A stretch of 64,000 bases of DNA from Paucilactobacillus hokkaidonensis JCM 18461 (GCF_000829395.1 NZ_AP014680.1:868001-932000); one strand, 5' to 3'; counted from the stretch's first letter, positions 7,782-16,019 are shown. Translations and numbers: made by a program. Notes: a model not told the origin generated them from the letters alone.

Positions 7782-9134
7782 ATGGATCTTAAGACGAATA
7801 AAGCACATGCAATGATTGCAGAAGAAAACCGCCACTATGCTAAATCAGCGCGAATTAATTATTTTGATTTGGTGATTGATCATGCGCACGGGGCTGAGTT
7901 AGTGGATGTTGATGGTAATAAATATATTGATCTATTGGCCAGTGCTTCAGCAATTAATGTTGGGCATACGCACGAAAAAGTGGTGCAGGCAATTCAAGAT
8001 CAGGCAGCCAAATTAATTCACTACACGCCGGCCTATTTTCATCACGAGCCCGGACAACAGTTAGCTAAGAAATTAGCTGAAATCGCGCCGGGTGATTCGG
8101 AGAAAATGGTTACGTTTGGCAACTCTGGGTCCGATGCTAATGATGCAATTATTAAATTTGCACGGGCATATACCGGTCGGTCATACGTGGTTTCTTACAT
8201 GAATAGCTACCACGGATCGACATATGGTTCTCAGACACTATCCGGTTGCAGCTTGAATATGACTCGTAAAATTGGCCCAATGCTACCTAATGTAGTCCAT
8301 GTTCCATTTCCAGATGCTTATCGGACGTACCCTAATGAAACATTACATGATGTCTCGGTTCGTTATTTTGATGAATTTAAGCGCCCATTTGAAACTTATC
8401 TACCGGCCGATGAAACGGCGGTAGTATTGATTGAACCAATTCAAGGGGATGGCGGCATCGTTAAAGCGCCTGATGAATATTTGCATTGGGTCTATGATTT
8501 TTGCCAGGAACACGGTATTTTGTTTGCTGTGGATGAAGTTAATCAAGGCCTTGGCCGAACGGGTAAAATGTGGAGTATTGATAACTTTGGGATCGAACCC
8601 GATTTGATGTCAGTGGGTAAATCACTGGCTTCAGGGATGCCACTGAGTGCGGTAATTGGTAAAAAAGAAGTAATGGAATCACTGGATGCTCCGGCCCACT
8701 TGTTTACCACTTCTGGTAATCCAGTTTGTTGTGCGGCCTCGCTGGCAACGTTGCAGGTGATTGAAGATGAACATTTGGTTGAAAAGTCTGCAACGGATGG
8801 GGCTTATGCGAAACAAGCATTTAAAAAAATGCAGGAGCGGTATGCGTTTATTGGGGATGTGCGGATGTATGGCCTGAATGGCGGTATTGAAATTGTGATG
8901 GACAAACAATCGAAGACGCCCGATGCAGATGCGGCCACTAAAATTATTTATCGTGCCTTTCAAAAGGGATTAGTAATAATTACTCTGCAAGGCAATATTT
9001 TAAGATTCCAGCCACCTTTGGTGATTACCCGAGATCAATTAAATGAAGCACTCCAAAAGTTGGATGATATCTTTGCAGAATTGGATCAAGGATTGATTGA
9101 GTTGCCGGATGATCTGGGTAATGTTGGTTGGTAA
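7782..9134 (+). CDS. Isoleucine 2-epimerase (PLP-dependent, class III aminotransferase fold)
   Basis: A 450-residue fold-type I PLP enzyme. It matches my memory of the Lactobacillus buchneri isoleucine 2-epimerase in length and through long shared blocks (INVGHTHEKVV, HYTPAYFHH, FGNSGSDANDAIIKFARAYTG). The PLP lysine is Lys280 in SVGKSLASG, with Asp251 in FAVDEVNQG and the phosphate-binding GSD at 116-118. The enzyme interconverts L-isoleucine and D-allo-isoleucine and acts on other non-polar amino acids. Many databases would call it 4-aminobutyrate aminotransferase; the sequence favours the epimerase. It is monocistronic, with its own promoter and terminator. Confidence 0.88.
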   Translation: MDLKTNKAHAMIAEENRHYAKSARINYFDLVIDHAHGAELVDVDGNKYIDLLASASAINVGHTHEKVVQAIQDQAAKLIHYTPAYFHHEPGQQLAKKLAEIAPGDSEKMVTFGNSGSDANDAIIKFARAYTGRSYVVSYMNSYHGSTYGSQTLSGCSLNMTRKIGPMLPNVVHVPFPDAYRTYPNETLHDVSVRYFDEFKRPFETYLPADETAVVLIEPIQGDGGIVKAPDEYLHWVYDFCQEHGILFAVDEVNQGLGRTGKMWSIDNFGIEPDLMSVGKSLASGMPLSAVIGKKEVMESLDAPAHLFTTSGNPVCCAASLATLQVIEDEHLVEKSATDGAYAKQAFKKMQERYAFIGDVRMYGLNGGIEIVMDKQSKTPDADAATKIIYRAFQKGLVIITLQGNILRFQPPLVITRDQLNEALQKLDDIFAELDQGLIELPDDLGNVGW

Positions 9135-9162
9135 TGCCTAAATATCTATTAGATTAAAAATA

Positions 9163-9199
9163 AGCCCTCAACTTCATATTTGAAGTTGAGGGCCATTTT
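9163..9199 (+). terminator. Intrinsic terminator after the epimerase gene
   Basis: GCCCTCAACTTCA-TATT-TGAAGTTGAGGGC is a perfect 13-base-pair stem followed by CATTTTAG. Confidence 0.9.
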
Positions 9200-9333
9200 A
9201 GTTTGGAAATCAATTTTCATTGGTTAAAAAATACTGCAAGTTGCGCAAAGCGTTCGTAAATTCGTTAAAAAAGTTAGTTAGAATTTTGCGATCATAATAT
9301 CATCTGAATGCCATGCGAAAGGGATTAGAGCTT

Positions 9334-9342
9334 TGTTATACT
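9334..9342 (+). promoter_or_regulatory. Extended -10 promoter of toxin mRNA 1
   Basis: TGT-TATACT (TGn extension plus -10) with a poor -35 box. It is conserved in copy 2 at the same relative place. The predicted mRNA begins near 9349, leaving a leader of about 130 nt before the toxin start. Confidence 0.6.
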
Positions 9343-9480
9343 AGTAAGGCGGGAAGCTTTAAGGGGGCATGAAGTTGTGAGTTAAGTTTCAAAACAATGG
9401 AATGCGGTATGGCTGACTGGCTGTTTTTTGAAAGGAAATGCTGCCAATGTGGTATTAATCTAAGGGAAGAGTCAGTTGTT

Positions 9481-9588
9481 GTGTCTGTTACAGATGCAAT
9501 TTTGTTGATGCTGAATTTTGGTGTGTTATTACTCACGCTAATCAGCGTCATTGTGGCAACTGTAGTGGCGATTATCAAGCGAAAATAG
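9481..9588 (+). CDS. Hol-Tox-type toxic membrane peptide (type I toxin), copy 1
   Basis: A 35-residue peptide starting at GTG: VSVTDAILLMLNFG, then a continuous hydrophobic helix, ending in the basic tail IIKRK. This is the pattern of the putative holin-like toxin family (TxpA/BsrG relatives), which act at the membrane. AGGGAAG lies about 11 bases upstream, a wide spacing typical of poorly translated toxin mRNAs. The convergent RNA at 9613-9737, long leader and 5'-3' complementarity support a type I system. A longer in-frame ATG start at 9397 is unlikely because its extra residues are not conserved in copy 2. Confidence 0.8.
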   Translation: MSVTDAILLMLNFGVLLLTLISVIVATVVAIIKRK

Positions 9589-9612
9589 CTTGTAATCAAA
9601 ACTCTAAAGACG

Positions 9613-9737
9613 CAAAAAGCCACCCATTAATAACTTTGACCGGTTAGAGGTGACTTAGTTTCATCATTAACCAGTCAGTCATCCTTAAAATGGCTCCGCT
9701 GGAAGGACGTGCCCAAAAGCGCGTTCTTTTCTTTTAC
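9613..9737 (-). ncRNA. Antitoxin RNA of toxin copy 1 (RatA-like)
   Basis: On the minus strand TGC-TATAAT (-10 at 9749-9744, TGn extended) starts a transcript near 9737. It runs toward the toxin gene and ends at a hairpin whose 3' arm GGGTGGCT is followed by TTTTT (9618-9614). The RNA, about 125 nt, is complementary to the 3' untranslated region of the toxin mRNA, as RatA is to txpA. No ORF is evident. Confidence 0.72.
9705..9735 (+). terminator. Terminator of toxin mRNA 1
   Basis: GGACGTGC-CCAAAA-GCGCGTTC forms an eight-base-pair stem with two G-U pairs, followed by TTTTCTTTT. Transcripts reaching here include the whole antitoxin-complementary region. Confidence 0.7.
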
Positions 9738-9898
9738 AAATTCATTATAGCATGGAAACTAAAATTTTAGTAGAAGTTTGAGATACTAAATTTAAGCTAT
9801 TTATCTACGCTAAAAAGCCATAAATTCGTTAAAAAAGTTGGTTAGAATTTTGCGGTCATAATATCATCTAAATGCCATGCGAAAGGGATTAGAGCTTT

Positions 9899-9907
9899 GC
9901 TATACTA
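9899..9907 (+). promoter_or_regulatory. Extended -10 promoter of toxin mRNA 2
   Basis: TGC-TATACT, equivalent to the copy 1 promoter; predicted start near 9914. Confidence 0.6.
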
Positions 9908-10040
9908 GTAAGGCGGGAAGTTTTAAGGGACATGAAATTGTGATTTAGTGTTAATACAATGGATTGTTTAATGGCTGACTGGTTGCTTTTGAAAAGGGGT
10001 GATGCCATGTGGTATCAACCTGAAGAAAGGACCAATCATT

Positions 10041-10145
10041 GTGTCGATTGTAGATGCAATTTTGTTGATGCTAGATTTCGGTGGGTTACTGCTCATGTTA
10101 ATCAGTGTCATTGTGGGAATTGTGGTGGCGATTATCAAGCGGTAG
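10041..10145 (+). CDS. Hol-Tox-type toxic membrane peptide (type I toxin), copy 2
   Basis: A 34-residue peptide from GTG: VSIVDAILLMLDFGG, a hydrophobic helix, and the tail AIIKR. AAAGGA lies about 10 bases before the GTG. It differs from copy 1 at about ten positions but keeps the D-A-I-L-L-M-L start, the F-G turn and the basic end. Its leader GGCTGACTGGTT can pair with AACCAGTCAGTC in its 3' region, the end-to-end folding known for type I toxin mRNAs. A longer frame running 9959-10210 overlaps it out of phase and is not conserved in copy 1. Confidence 0.8.
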   Translation: MSIVDAILLMLDFGGLLLMLISVIVGIVVAIIKR

Positions 10146-10175
10146 TAGCTTGTAATCAAAACTATAAAAGTACAC

Positions 10176-10301
10176 GAAAAAAGCCACCCTCTACAACTTT
10201 GACCAGTTGAAGGTGACTTAGTACACTTATTAACCAGTCAGTCATTCTTAAGATGGCTCCGCTGGGAAGGACATGCTGACAGGCATGTCCTTTTCATTTA
10301 C
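10176..10301 (-). ncRNA. Antitoxin RNA of toxin copy 2 (RatA-like)
   Basis: The minus-strand promoter TGT-TATAAT (-10 at 10313-10308) starts near 10301. The hairpin ending GGGTGGCT plus TTTTTT (10182-10177) terminates it. It is about 126 nt, aligns with the copy 1 antitoxin, and differs enough that each may prefer its own toxin. Confidence 0.72.
10267..10296 (+). terminator. Terminator of toxin mRNA 2
   Basis: AAGGACATGC-TGACAG-GCATGTCCTT is a perfect ten-base-pair hairpin followed by TTCATTT. Confidence 0.8.
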
Positions 10302-10343
10302 AGACTTATTATAACATGGAAATTAGTAATTTAATAGTTATTT

Positions 10344-10352
10344 GGCGTAGGG
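10344..10352 (+). repeat. Target-site duplication, left copy
   Basis: GGCGTAGGG occurs here and again at 11900-11908, exactly flanking the insertion sequence. Nine bases is usual for ISLre2-family elements. Confidence 0.85.
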
Positions 10353-11899
10353 GTATGTGTCAAGTTTTCCTAGATACCTTTTATTCGACTTAATATTTAT
10401 ACATCCGAATTAACGGGAGTATGCTTTTGCCATTGCCCCTATGGGGCTACTCGTTGATGAATCAACAGTAATATTACCAATTTTAACGCCTATGTGATGT
10501 GAACGTGTTTTTCGGTTTAAATCTGTGAACCTAATTGATTTAATTGACTCGAGAGATACTTCAATTTTAAGTTCTCTTAGCCTTCTTAATCCTGATGATA
10601 GGTCTTGATTAAGATGTCTGTTAACTCTTGCTAGTATGAGAACTAACATAGCTTGTAATCCTTCTTTAGACCAACTCTTACCCTGCTTTTTTAAGCGGTA
10701 GGTGAAAGCTCTGTGTGAGCTCTCAACTGAGCCTAATTTGCCCATATATTTATAGCCGCGATCTTTGGGACGTTTGATATATTTCCAATTACGGCTTAGA
10801 TAATGTCTTAATTTGATCAACTTTTCGGAATCTTTTCCAGTTGTAATTTGCGATTCAAAAGTATCTAAAATAGCCTCTAATTGGTTCAAATTATGTCCTC
10901 TAATAGCTGCTGTAGCCTTTCTACTTAACGGGTTTTGTAGACCGATGGTCTGCTCGAATTTTCGAATAAAGTGATACCGATCAATTACATACTCAACTTT
11001 TTTTGCCCCAGGAACTAATTCGCGCATACTGATGGGATCATATCCAGGAGCGGCATCACTTGCTAAAAACACTACCATTTCGCTTAATTTATAATGTACT
11101 TCCAGATAATCACAAACTTGTTTTCGTGCTTTTAAATGATTAGTTTCAACAAATTCACGCTTATTTACTGGGCCAGCATTAGTGGATTCGTATACCCTAT
11201 AATGATGCACAGAAACCCGTTGCTTACCACGTTCTCGGACTTCAAAAGCATCTCCTTCAATTACTAAATTATCACTTTTTTACGATGAACAATTTCTTTA
11301 TCAAGTGTTTCTTCCTCGACAGCAACGATGTCGGCCATCTCTCTAACGATTTTGTCGACTGCCCATGCACTAATATCAGTCTGACTGGCAAGGTTAATCA
11401 TATCCGCTGTGTTTCTCATGGTAGTCATTTGACCAATCTTACTAACAACACTTTTGAAATATGGTGAAAACCTTTTTCGCGACACAAGTTTTAAATGTGT
11501 ATCCAATGGAAAATAATTGGTTCCATCTGTCTTCCTATAGCATCGACGTTCAAATGAAACGGCACCAAACATAAAATTAATTGTTCGTGGTTGTCGGTTA
11601 ATAAAGGTATGGTCACTTGGAATCTGAGAAACTAACGTTTCGTCTAATTGAATTAAGTATTTAGATACAATTTCTTGAAACATTTCCCGCAAACAACGAA
11701 TAACTTGTTCCTCCAAATCAAATAAACTATCTAAATTCTTCAATGAATCAATAAAATCTGCTAAAATAAACATGGAAGACCTGCATCCTTTCTTTTAATC
11801 TTGGTCGATTAAAAGGCTACAGGTCTTTTCTTATATATTCAATCTAAAATGAATATTCCTAGAAATATGTTGACCATCTAGGAAAACCTTACACTAACG
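10353..11899 (-). mobile_element. ISLre2-family insertion sequence
   Basis: The element is about 1.55 kb. Its ends are imperfect inverted repeats matching at 19 of 23 bases: the left begins GTATGTGTCAAGTTTTCC and the right, reversed, begins GTTAGTGTAAGGTTTTCC. A nine-base target duplication flanks it. It carries one transposase frame on the minus strand, broken by a frameshift. It separates toxin copy 2 from a truncated third toxin. Confidence 0.88.
10410..11773 (-). pseudogene. ISLre2 (UPF0236) transposase split by a frameshift
   Basis: The N-terminal part (11773-11264, 169 residues, starting MFILADFIDSL) and the C-terminal part (to 10410) are in different frames. They join at the A6 run 11281-11276: reading back one base turns HRKK-VII-stop into HRKK-SDNLVIEGDAF, which continues into VHHYRVYESTNAGP. 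Joined, the protein would be about 450 residues, the normal size, with DAAPGYDP and DRYHFIRKF in the C-terminal half and a conserved end. I see no other break. A recent inactivating indel is most likely; slippage on the A run restoring the frame is possible. Confidence 0.8.
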
Positions 11900-11908
11900 G
11901 CGTAGGGA
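11900..11908 (+). repeat. Target-site duplication, right copy
   Basis: GGCGTAGGG, identical to the left copy at 10344-10352. Confidence 0.85.
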
Positions 11909-11940
11909 GCAGTTATTTTGCTTACTGCTGTCCCTAACTG

Positions 11941-12030
11941 TTGATGCTAGATTTCGGTGGACTAATGCTCGCGTTAATCAGCGTCATTGTGGCGATTATC
12001 AAGCGGGTGGTGGAGCTTGATTCTGAATAG
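11941..12030 (+). pseudogene. Truncated third Hol-Tox toxin gene
   Basis: The frame LMLDFGGLMLALISVIVAII, then KRVVELDSE, matches the toxins from the third helix turn onward. It lacks the start, ribosome site, first six residues and any antitoxin promoter, and has a longer tail. It is a relic showing that the array once had at least three toxin genes. Confidence 0.75.
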
Positions 12031-12083
12031 TTGCACGCACTCGTGGAATCGTCTGCACGCACACACTCAATGGCAACACTGCT

Positions 12084-12233
12084 TTATCGATATGCCTGTT
12101 TCACTGTTACCCGTGGTTCATAATGCATGATTTCAATAATGTGGGGCAGCTGTCCATCCATAACTACGGGCATCGTTGTTAGTACCGATGTGTCTGTTTC
12201 TGGCTGTGGTAAATCAGAAAAGTCATATTTTAA
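12084..12233 (-). pseudogene. Short coding relic of unknown origin
   Basis: Between the toxin relic and the ATPase gene a minus-strand frame of about 49 codons reads like protein (DFSDLPQPETDTSV, MPVVMDGQLPHIIEIMHYEP), but it opens directly after a stop with no start or ribosome site. It could be the 3' end of a gene lost by rearrangement. I do not recognise the family; the rest of 12031-12253 shows nothing else. Confidence 0.3.
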
Positions 12234-12253
12234 TTACGATTATTTTTTTCCAC

Positions 12254-14980
12254 TTAGTTGAATTGTTCCGCTTTCTTACCACTTTCCTTACGGTATGCAA
12301 TGCGGGCCAGTTTTATAATTTCCGTAATTACTAAGACGATTACTCCTGCAATAATTGGGATTAACCAACCAAAGAAGAAGTTAACACTGGTTGTGTGGAA
12401 AATACCATGCATGAATGGAAGATAGATAATTCCCATTTGCAACAGGATTAAAACACCAATGATATAAAACGCCATTTTATTTTGGAAAAAATACTTAGAA
12501 ATAACGGGATAGGAGTTGCGGATATTGAACAGATAGAAAATTTTACCAAAGATGATAATATTTAATGTCATTGTGCTAGCTACAACTGTTGGAACACCTA
12601 GGCCGGTGACCCAATCAAATGCCCAAATTCCTAGTCCGGAGATCAAGACGGAAACATAGACAATCTCGACGATATCCATTTTAGACAGGATTCCTGATTT
12701 AACCGAGCGGGGTCCACGCATCATAATGCCACTCTCTGGCGGTTCAAAGATAAACGCAAACTGGATTGTTAGGGCCGAAACCATGTTGATCCATAACAAC
12801 TGAGTTGGGTACAAGGGCATTTCTTGTCCAAGTAAAATACTGAAAGCAACTACTAAACCCTCAGCGAAACTAGTTGGTAGTAAGAATCGAATAGTTTTAT
12901 TGATGTTATCAAAGACATGCCGACCTTCACGAACAGCAGCAACAATATCAGTAAATTTATCGTTAGCTAACACCATATTCGCTGATTCTTTGGCTACTTC
13001 GGTTCCCTTAATCCCCATTGCAACCCCGATATCGGCTTGTTTCAGAGCTGGTGCATCATTGACTCCATCCCCGGTCATCGAAACAACGTGACCATTGGCT
13101 CGCTGCGCATTGACAATTTGCAGCTTGTTTTTAGGGGTTGTCCGAGCAAACACATTATATTCATCAATATGATCTTGTAATTGTTCGGGGGACATTTCAT
13201 CAATTTCAGGACCGGTAATTGCATTAATTCGCTCATCCAAGCCTAAAGTGGCCGCAATTGCCTTAGCCGTATCTGGGTGATCACCGGTGATCATTTTTAC
13301 TTTGATACCAGCCTGGCGCAGTTGGATAATTGACTGCGCAACTTCTTCACGTGGCGGATCAATCATACCAACCATACCGGCAATTATCATGTCTTGGCCG
13401 ATACTAATAGGATCAATATCTTCAATATCTGTTGCGACTGGTTGATATGCTAAAGCCACAACTCGTAATCCCTGGGCGGTCATTTTGGCCATTTGATCTT
13501 CCCAGTATTGTTCATCGATCGGCATGCCGTTTTCAACCGCCATATTGATAATCGTAGCGGGCGAACCCTTAAGCATTAATACACGCTGGCCTTCAAAATC
13601 AACTAAACGTGCAGAGTACCGAATTGCAGAGTCGAAAGGAAGCGAATCAATGGGTTCAGAATCTGGATATTCGCCAGTTAACTTTTTAAATAGGGTGGTC
13701 AATGCACCATCAGTGGGTTCACCAGTGATTTCCCAAACGCCATCTTCATGATGTAACTGAGCATCAGTAGTTTGACCAGCAATATTGATCAGCCAACGCA
13801 TATTGTCATCACTGTGCCAGTCGACTGTTTTTCCGTTGTATTGAAGTTGACCATCTAAGTCGAGGTTACCCTCGGCGTCGTAACCCACACCACTTATTTC
13901 ATAGACGCGGTCTGCGGTGGTGGCAACTGTGACGGTCATTTCATTTTTGGTCAGTGTACCAGTTTTATCGGTGTTAACAATGTCCACGGCGCCTAAAGTT
14001 TCTACGGCCGGTAATGTTTTCACAATGACATTTTTCTTGGTCATTTGTTGGGTTCCCATGGCTAGCACAACGGAGGTGCTGGCTGGCAAACCTTCGGGCA
14101 TTGAGCCCACGACCATAGTGACAATGACTATTAAGAGGATTGGCAGACTATAAACTTGTGTCAACCACCCAATAATAAACAATATTGCCGCCGCAATTAA
14201 GATGGCAACGGATAAACCAAATCCGAGTTTATTTAAGTTGCGCATTAAGGGTGTCGGTTGTTCTTTAACTTCACTAACTGACTGTTGGATGTGACCAATT
14301 TCGGTATCAATGGCCGTTGCGGTCACAATTCCAAGTGCCGAACCGGTCGTGACCAATGTTGAGGCAAATGCCATATTGGTTTGCGATGTAATGGCTAAAT
14401 CACCATTAGTAAGTGGTTCATCAGTTTTTTCAACAGAAACTGATTCCCCAGTTAAGGATGATTCTTGCACACTAAAATTATCGGCCGAGATGAGTCGCAG
14501 GTCGGCTGGAATTGCATCCCCAGCTTCTAAGTTAACTAAATCGCCCACGACGAGCTCACGAGAATCCAGTTCTAGTTTTTCATCACCACGGATGACAAAG
14601 TTTTTAGAAATTAGTAATTCACTAATTTTAGCGAGCGCATCATCAGCCTGGCGTTCTTGCACATAACCGATAATGGCGTTGGCAATAATTACCAATGCAA
14701 TAACGATTGAGTCAGAGTAGTGGTGCATTAGAAAGGTAACAATCGCCGCGACCGCTAAAATATAGATGATACTGTTATTGAATTGTTTAATGAAACGAAT
14801 AAAATTGGATTTTTTCTTTGCTGTTAATTCATTACGTCCGTTTTTAGTTAATCGTTCCTGGGCCTCTGCTCGACTTAATCCTTCTTCAGGATCAGTCTTG
14901 AGTGTGTCGGCAATTTCAGCGCTCGACATTTGCCACCATTGTTGATTGTTAGTTTGTATATGCGGGTCATCGTCAATCAT
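12254..14980 (-). CDS. P-type cation-transporting ATPase (P2 type, probably calcium)
   Basis: A 908-residue membrane pump. In order: the cation-ATPase N-terminal domain (about 10-75), first helices, the actuator with SLTGESVSVEK, TM4 with MPEGLPAS, Asp338 in NTDKTGTLTKNE (the phosphorylated residue), the nucleotide-binding domain, the TGDGVNDAP hinge around residue 638, and six C-terminal helices. PEGLP in TM4 places it with the P2A/PMR1-like Ca2+ or Mn2+ pumps, though P2 sequences cannot be assigned an ion reliably. AGGTGG precedes the ATG. It is monocistronic. Confidence 0.9.
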   Translation of the reverse strand: MIDDDPHIQTNNQQWWQMSSAEIADTLKTDPEEGLSRAEAQERLTKNGRNELTAKKKSNFIRFIKQFNNSIIYILAVAAIVTFLMHHYSDSIVIALVIIANAIIGYVQERQADDALAKISELLISKNFVIRGDEKLELDSRELVVGDLVNLEAGDAIPADLRLISADNFSVQESSLTGESVSVEKTDEPLTNGDLAITSQTNMAFASTLVTTGSALGIVTATAIDTEIGHIQQSVSEVKEQPTPLMRNLNKLGFGLSVAILIAAAILFIIGWLTQVYSLPILLIVIVTMVVGSMPEGLPASTSVVLAMGTQQMTKKNVIVKTLPAVETLGAVDIVNTDKTGTLTKNEMTVTVATTADRVYEISGVGYDAEGNLDLDGQLQYNGKTVDWHSDDNMRWLINIAGQTTDAQLHHEDGVWEITGEPTDGALTTLFKKLTGEYPDSEPIDSLPFDSAIRYSARLVDFEGQRVLMLKGSPATIINMAVENGMPIDEQYWEDQMAKMTAQGLRVVALAYQPVATDIEDIDPISIGQDMIIAGMVGMIDPPREEVAQSIIQLRQAGIKVKMITGDHPDTAKAIAATLGLDERINAITGPEIDEMSPEQLQDHIDEYNVFARTTPKNKLQIVNAQRANGHVVSMTGDGVNDAPALKQADIGVAMGIKGTEVAKESANMVLANDKFTDIVAAVREGRHVFDNINKTIRFLLPTSFAEGLVVAFSILLGQEMPLYPTQLLWINMVSALTIQFAFIFEPPESGIMMRGPRSVKSGILSKMDIVEIVYVSVLISGLGIWAFDWVTGLGVPTVVASTMTLNIIIFGKIFYLFNIRNSYPVISKYFFQNKMAFYIIGVLILLQMGIIYLPFMHGIFHTTSVNFFFGWLIPIIAGVIVLVITEIIKLARIAYRKESGKKAEQFN

Positions 14981-15035
14981 ATAATTTTTTCCACCTGTTC
15001 GTTTTTAGTTTTTGATTTTAGTTTGAAAATTGGTA

Positions 15036-15064
15036 CTTGCTTGGTGAATTGGACCAAGAGCAAG
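15036..15064. promoter_or_regulatory. Inverted repeat upstream of the ATPase gene
   Basis: CTTGCTTGGT and ACCAAGAGCAAG are near-exact inverse arms around GAATTGG. It lies in the probable leader of the ATPase gene and could be an operator or RNA hairpin. Nothing else is seen in 14981-15200. Confidence 0.35.
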
Positions 15065-15200
15065 ACGTCCACAACCTTCCAAATATCATTTTTTAACGTA
15101 AGATTAATTATATCATTGTAATGGCATAACTTGAAAGCAAAAAGTAAAGTTGATTGAGTTCTATGTTCATTTTTTAATTACCGAAATTTAACAAACAGTA

Positions 15201-15239
15201 GTAAATCGCTTTCAAGTTACTAGATGAATATGCTAAGCT
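15201..15239 (+). promoter_or_regulatory. Promoter of the SDR pair with a cre-like half site
   Basis: TTCAAG (15211-15216), a 17-base spacer and TAAGCT (15234-15239) form a moderate promoter. GTAAATCGCTTTCA (15201-15214) matches 12 of 14 cre positions and overlaps the -35 box, so CcpA repression is possible. Confidence 0.4.
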
Positions 15240-15269
15240 AAAATGGAAAAAATAGTGGAGGAATAAAGA

Positions 15270-16010
15270 ATGCATGTTAAGGATCAAATTGTCGTGATCA
15301 CTGGGGCGTCTTCCGGAATTGGTAAGGCCACTGCTATTAAATTAGCAAAATTAGGTGCCAAAGTTATGTTGGGAGCAAGACGGGCAACTGAGTTGCAAAG
15401 CATTGTTGCCCAGATTGAAAAAAACGGTGGAGTTGCTCAGTATCGGGTTACCGATGTTACTAAATTTGAGGATGTCCGTCAGCTTGTCAATGCGGCTAAG
15501 AAAGTATTTGGCCGGGTTGACGTATTATATTGCAATGCTGGTGTGATGCCTGTTGCAACTATTGATAGTTTGAGTATTGATGAAATTAATGCAATGGTGG
15601 ACATTAATATTAAGGGTGTATTACACGGAATCAAAGCTGTATTACCAACTTTCCATGAGCAGGGTAGCGGTCATTTGATTGCCACGGCCTCAAATTCTGC
15701 CCACGTTATAAATTCGCGATTTGCAGTTTATGCGGCCACTAAATTTGCTGTTCGGGCAATCATGGATGGGTTGCGGCAAGAAGAGATTGGTAATCATATT
15801 CGGTCTACGATCATTTCGCCAGGGGCAGTTAATACTAATTTATATAAAACTTCGAGCGATCCAACCACTCGCGCCGAGTTACAGCAAGTGGAACGAGACC
15901 GTGGGATTAATCCAGATACAATTGCCGATGCAGTGGTTTACGCAATGACGCAGCCAGATAATATTGGTGTTAATGAAGTTTTACTACGTGAAATTCAGCA
16001 AGATGATTAG
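15270..16010 (+). CDS. Short-chain dehydrogenase/reductase, copy 1
   Basis: A 246-residue classical SDR. The cofactor motif TGASSGIG lies at 11-18, NAG near residue 90, and catalytic Tyr154 and Lys158 in VYAATKF. Basic residues after strand 2 (GARRATE) suggest NADP(H). GGAGG precedes the ATG. It forms a two-gene operon with a paralogue nine bases downstream. The substrate is unknown; relatives are annotated as YdfG-like hydroxy-acid or carbonyl reductases. Confidence 0.85.
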   Translation: MHVKDQIVVITGASSGIGKATAIKLAKLGAKVMLGARRATELQSIVAQIEKNGGVAQYRVTDVTKFEDVRQLVNAAKKVFGRVDVLYCNAGVMPVATIDSLSIDEINAMVDINIKGVLHGIKAVLPTFHEQGSGHLIATASNSAHVINSRFAVYAATKFAVRAIMDGLRQEEIGNHIRSTIISPGAVNTNLYKTSSDPTTRAELQQVERDRGINPDTIADAVVYAMTQPDNIGVNEVLLREIQQDD

Positions 16011-16019
16011 GAGCAAATA

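Larger units (their letters stand above)
9258..9766 (+). repeat. Tandem duplication copy 1 (whole type I toxin-antitoxin locus)
   Basis: This segment and 9822-10330 are direct repeats offset by 564 bases. Shared blocks include AAATTCGTTAAAAAAG at the start, GCCATGCGAAAGGGATTAGA, the toxin coding region, the convergent RNA and its promoter. The copies have diverged in the leader and toxin middle, so the duplication is not recent. Confidence 0.85.
9822..10330 (+). repeat. Tandem duplication copy 2 (type I toxin-antitoxin locus)
   Basis: Second direct repeat of the toxin-antitoxin module, offset by 564 bases from copy 1. The ISLre2 element inserted just downstream of it. Confidence 0.85.

Noticed and set aside
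9336-9623. A minus-strand 95-codon ORF opposite toxin copy 1
   Set aside because: It mirrors the toxin codons, has no ribosome site or promoter, and is not the antitoxin, which is an RNA further downstream.
9959-10210. An 83-codon ORF overlapping toxin copy 2
   Set aside because: It is out of frame with the conserved toxin, is not preserved in copy 1, and crosses the antitoxin terminator.
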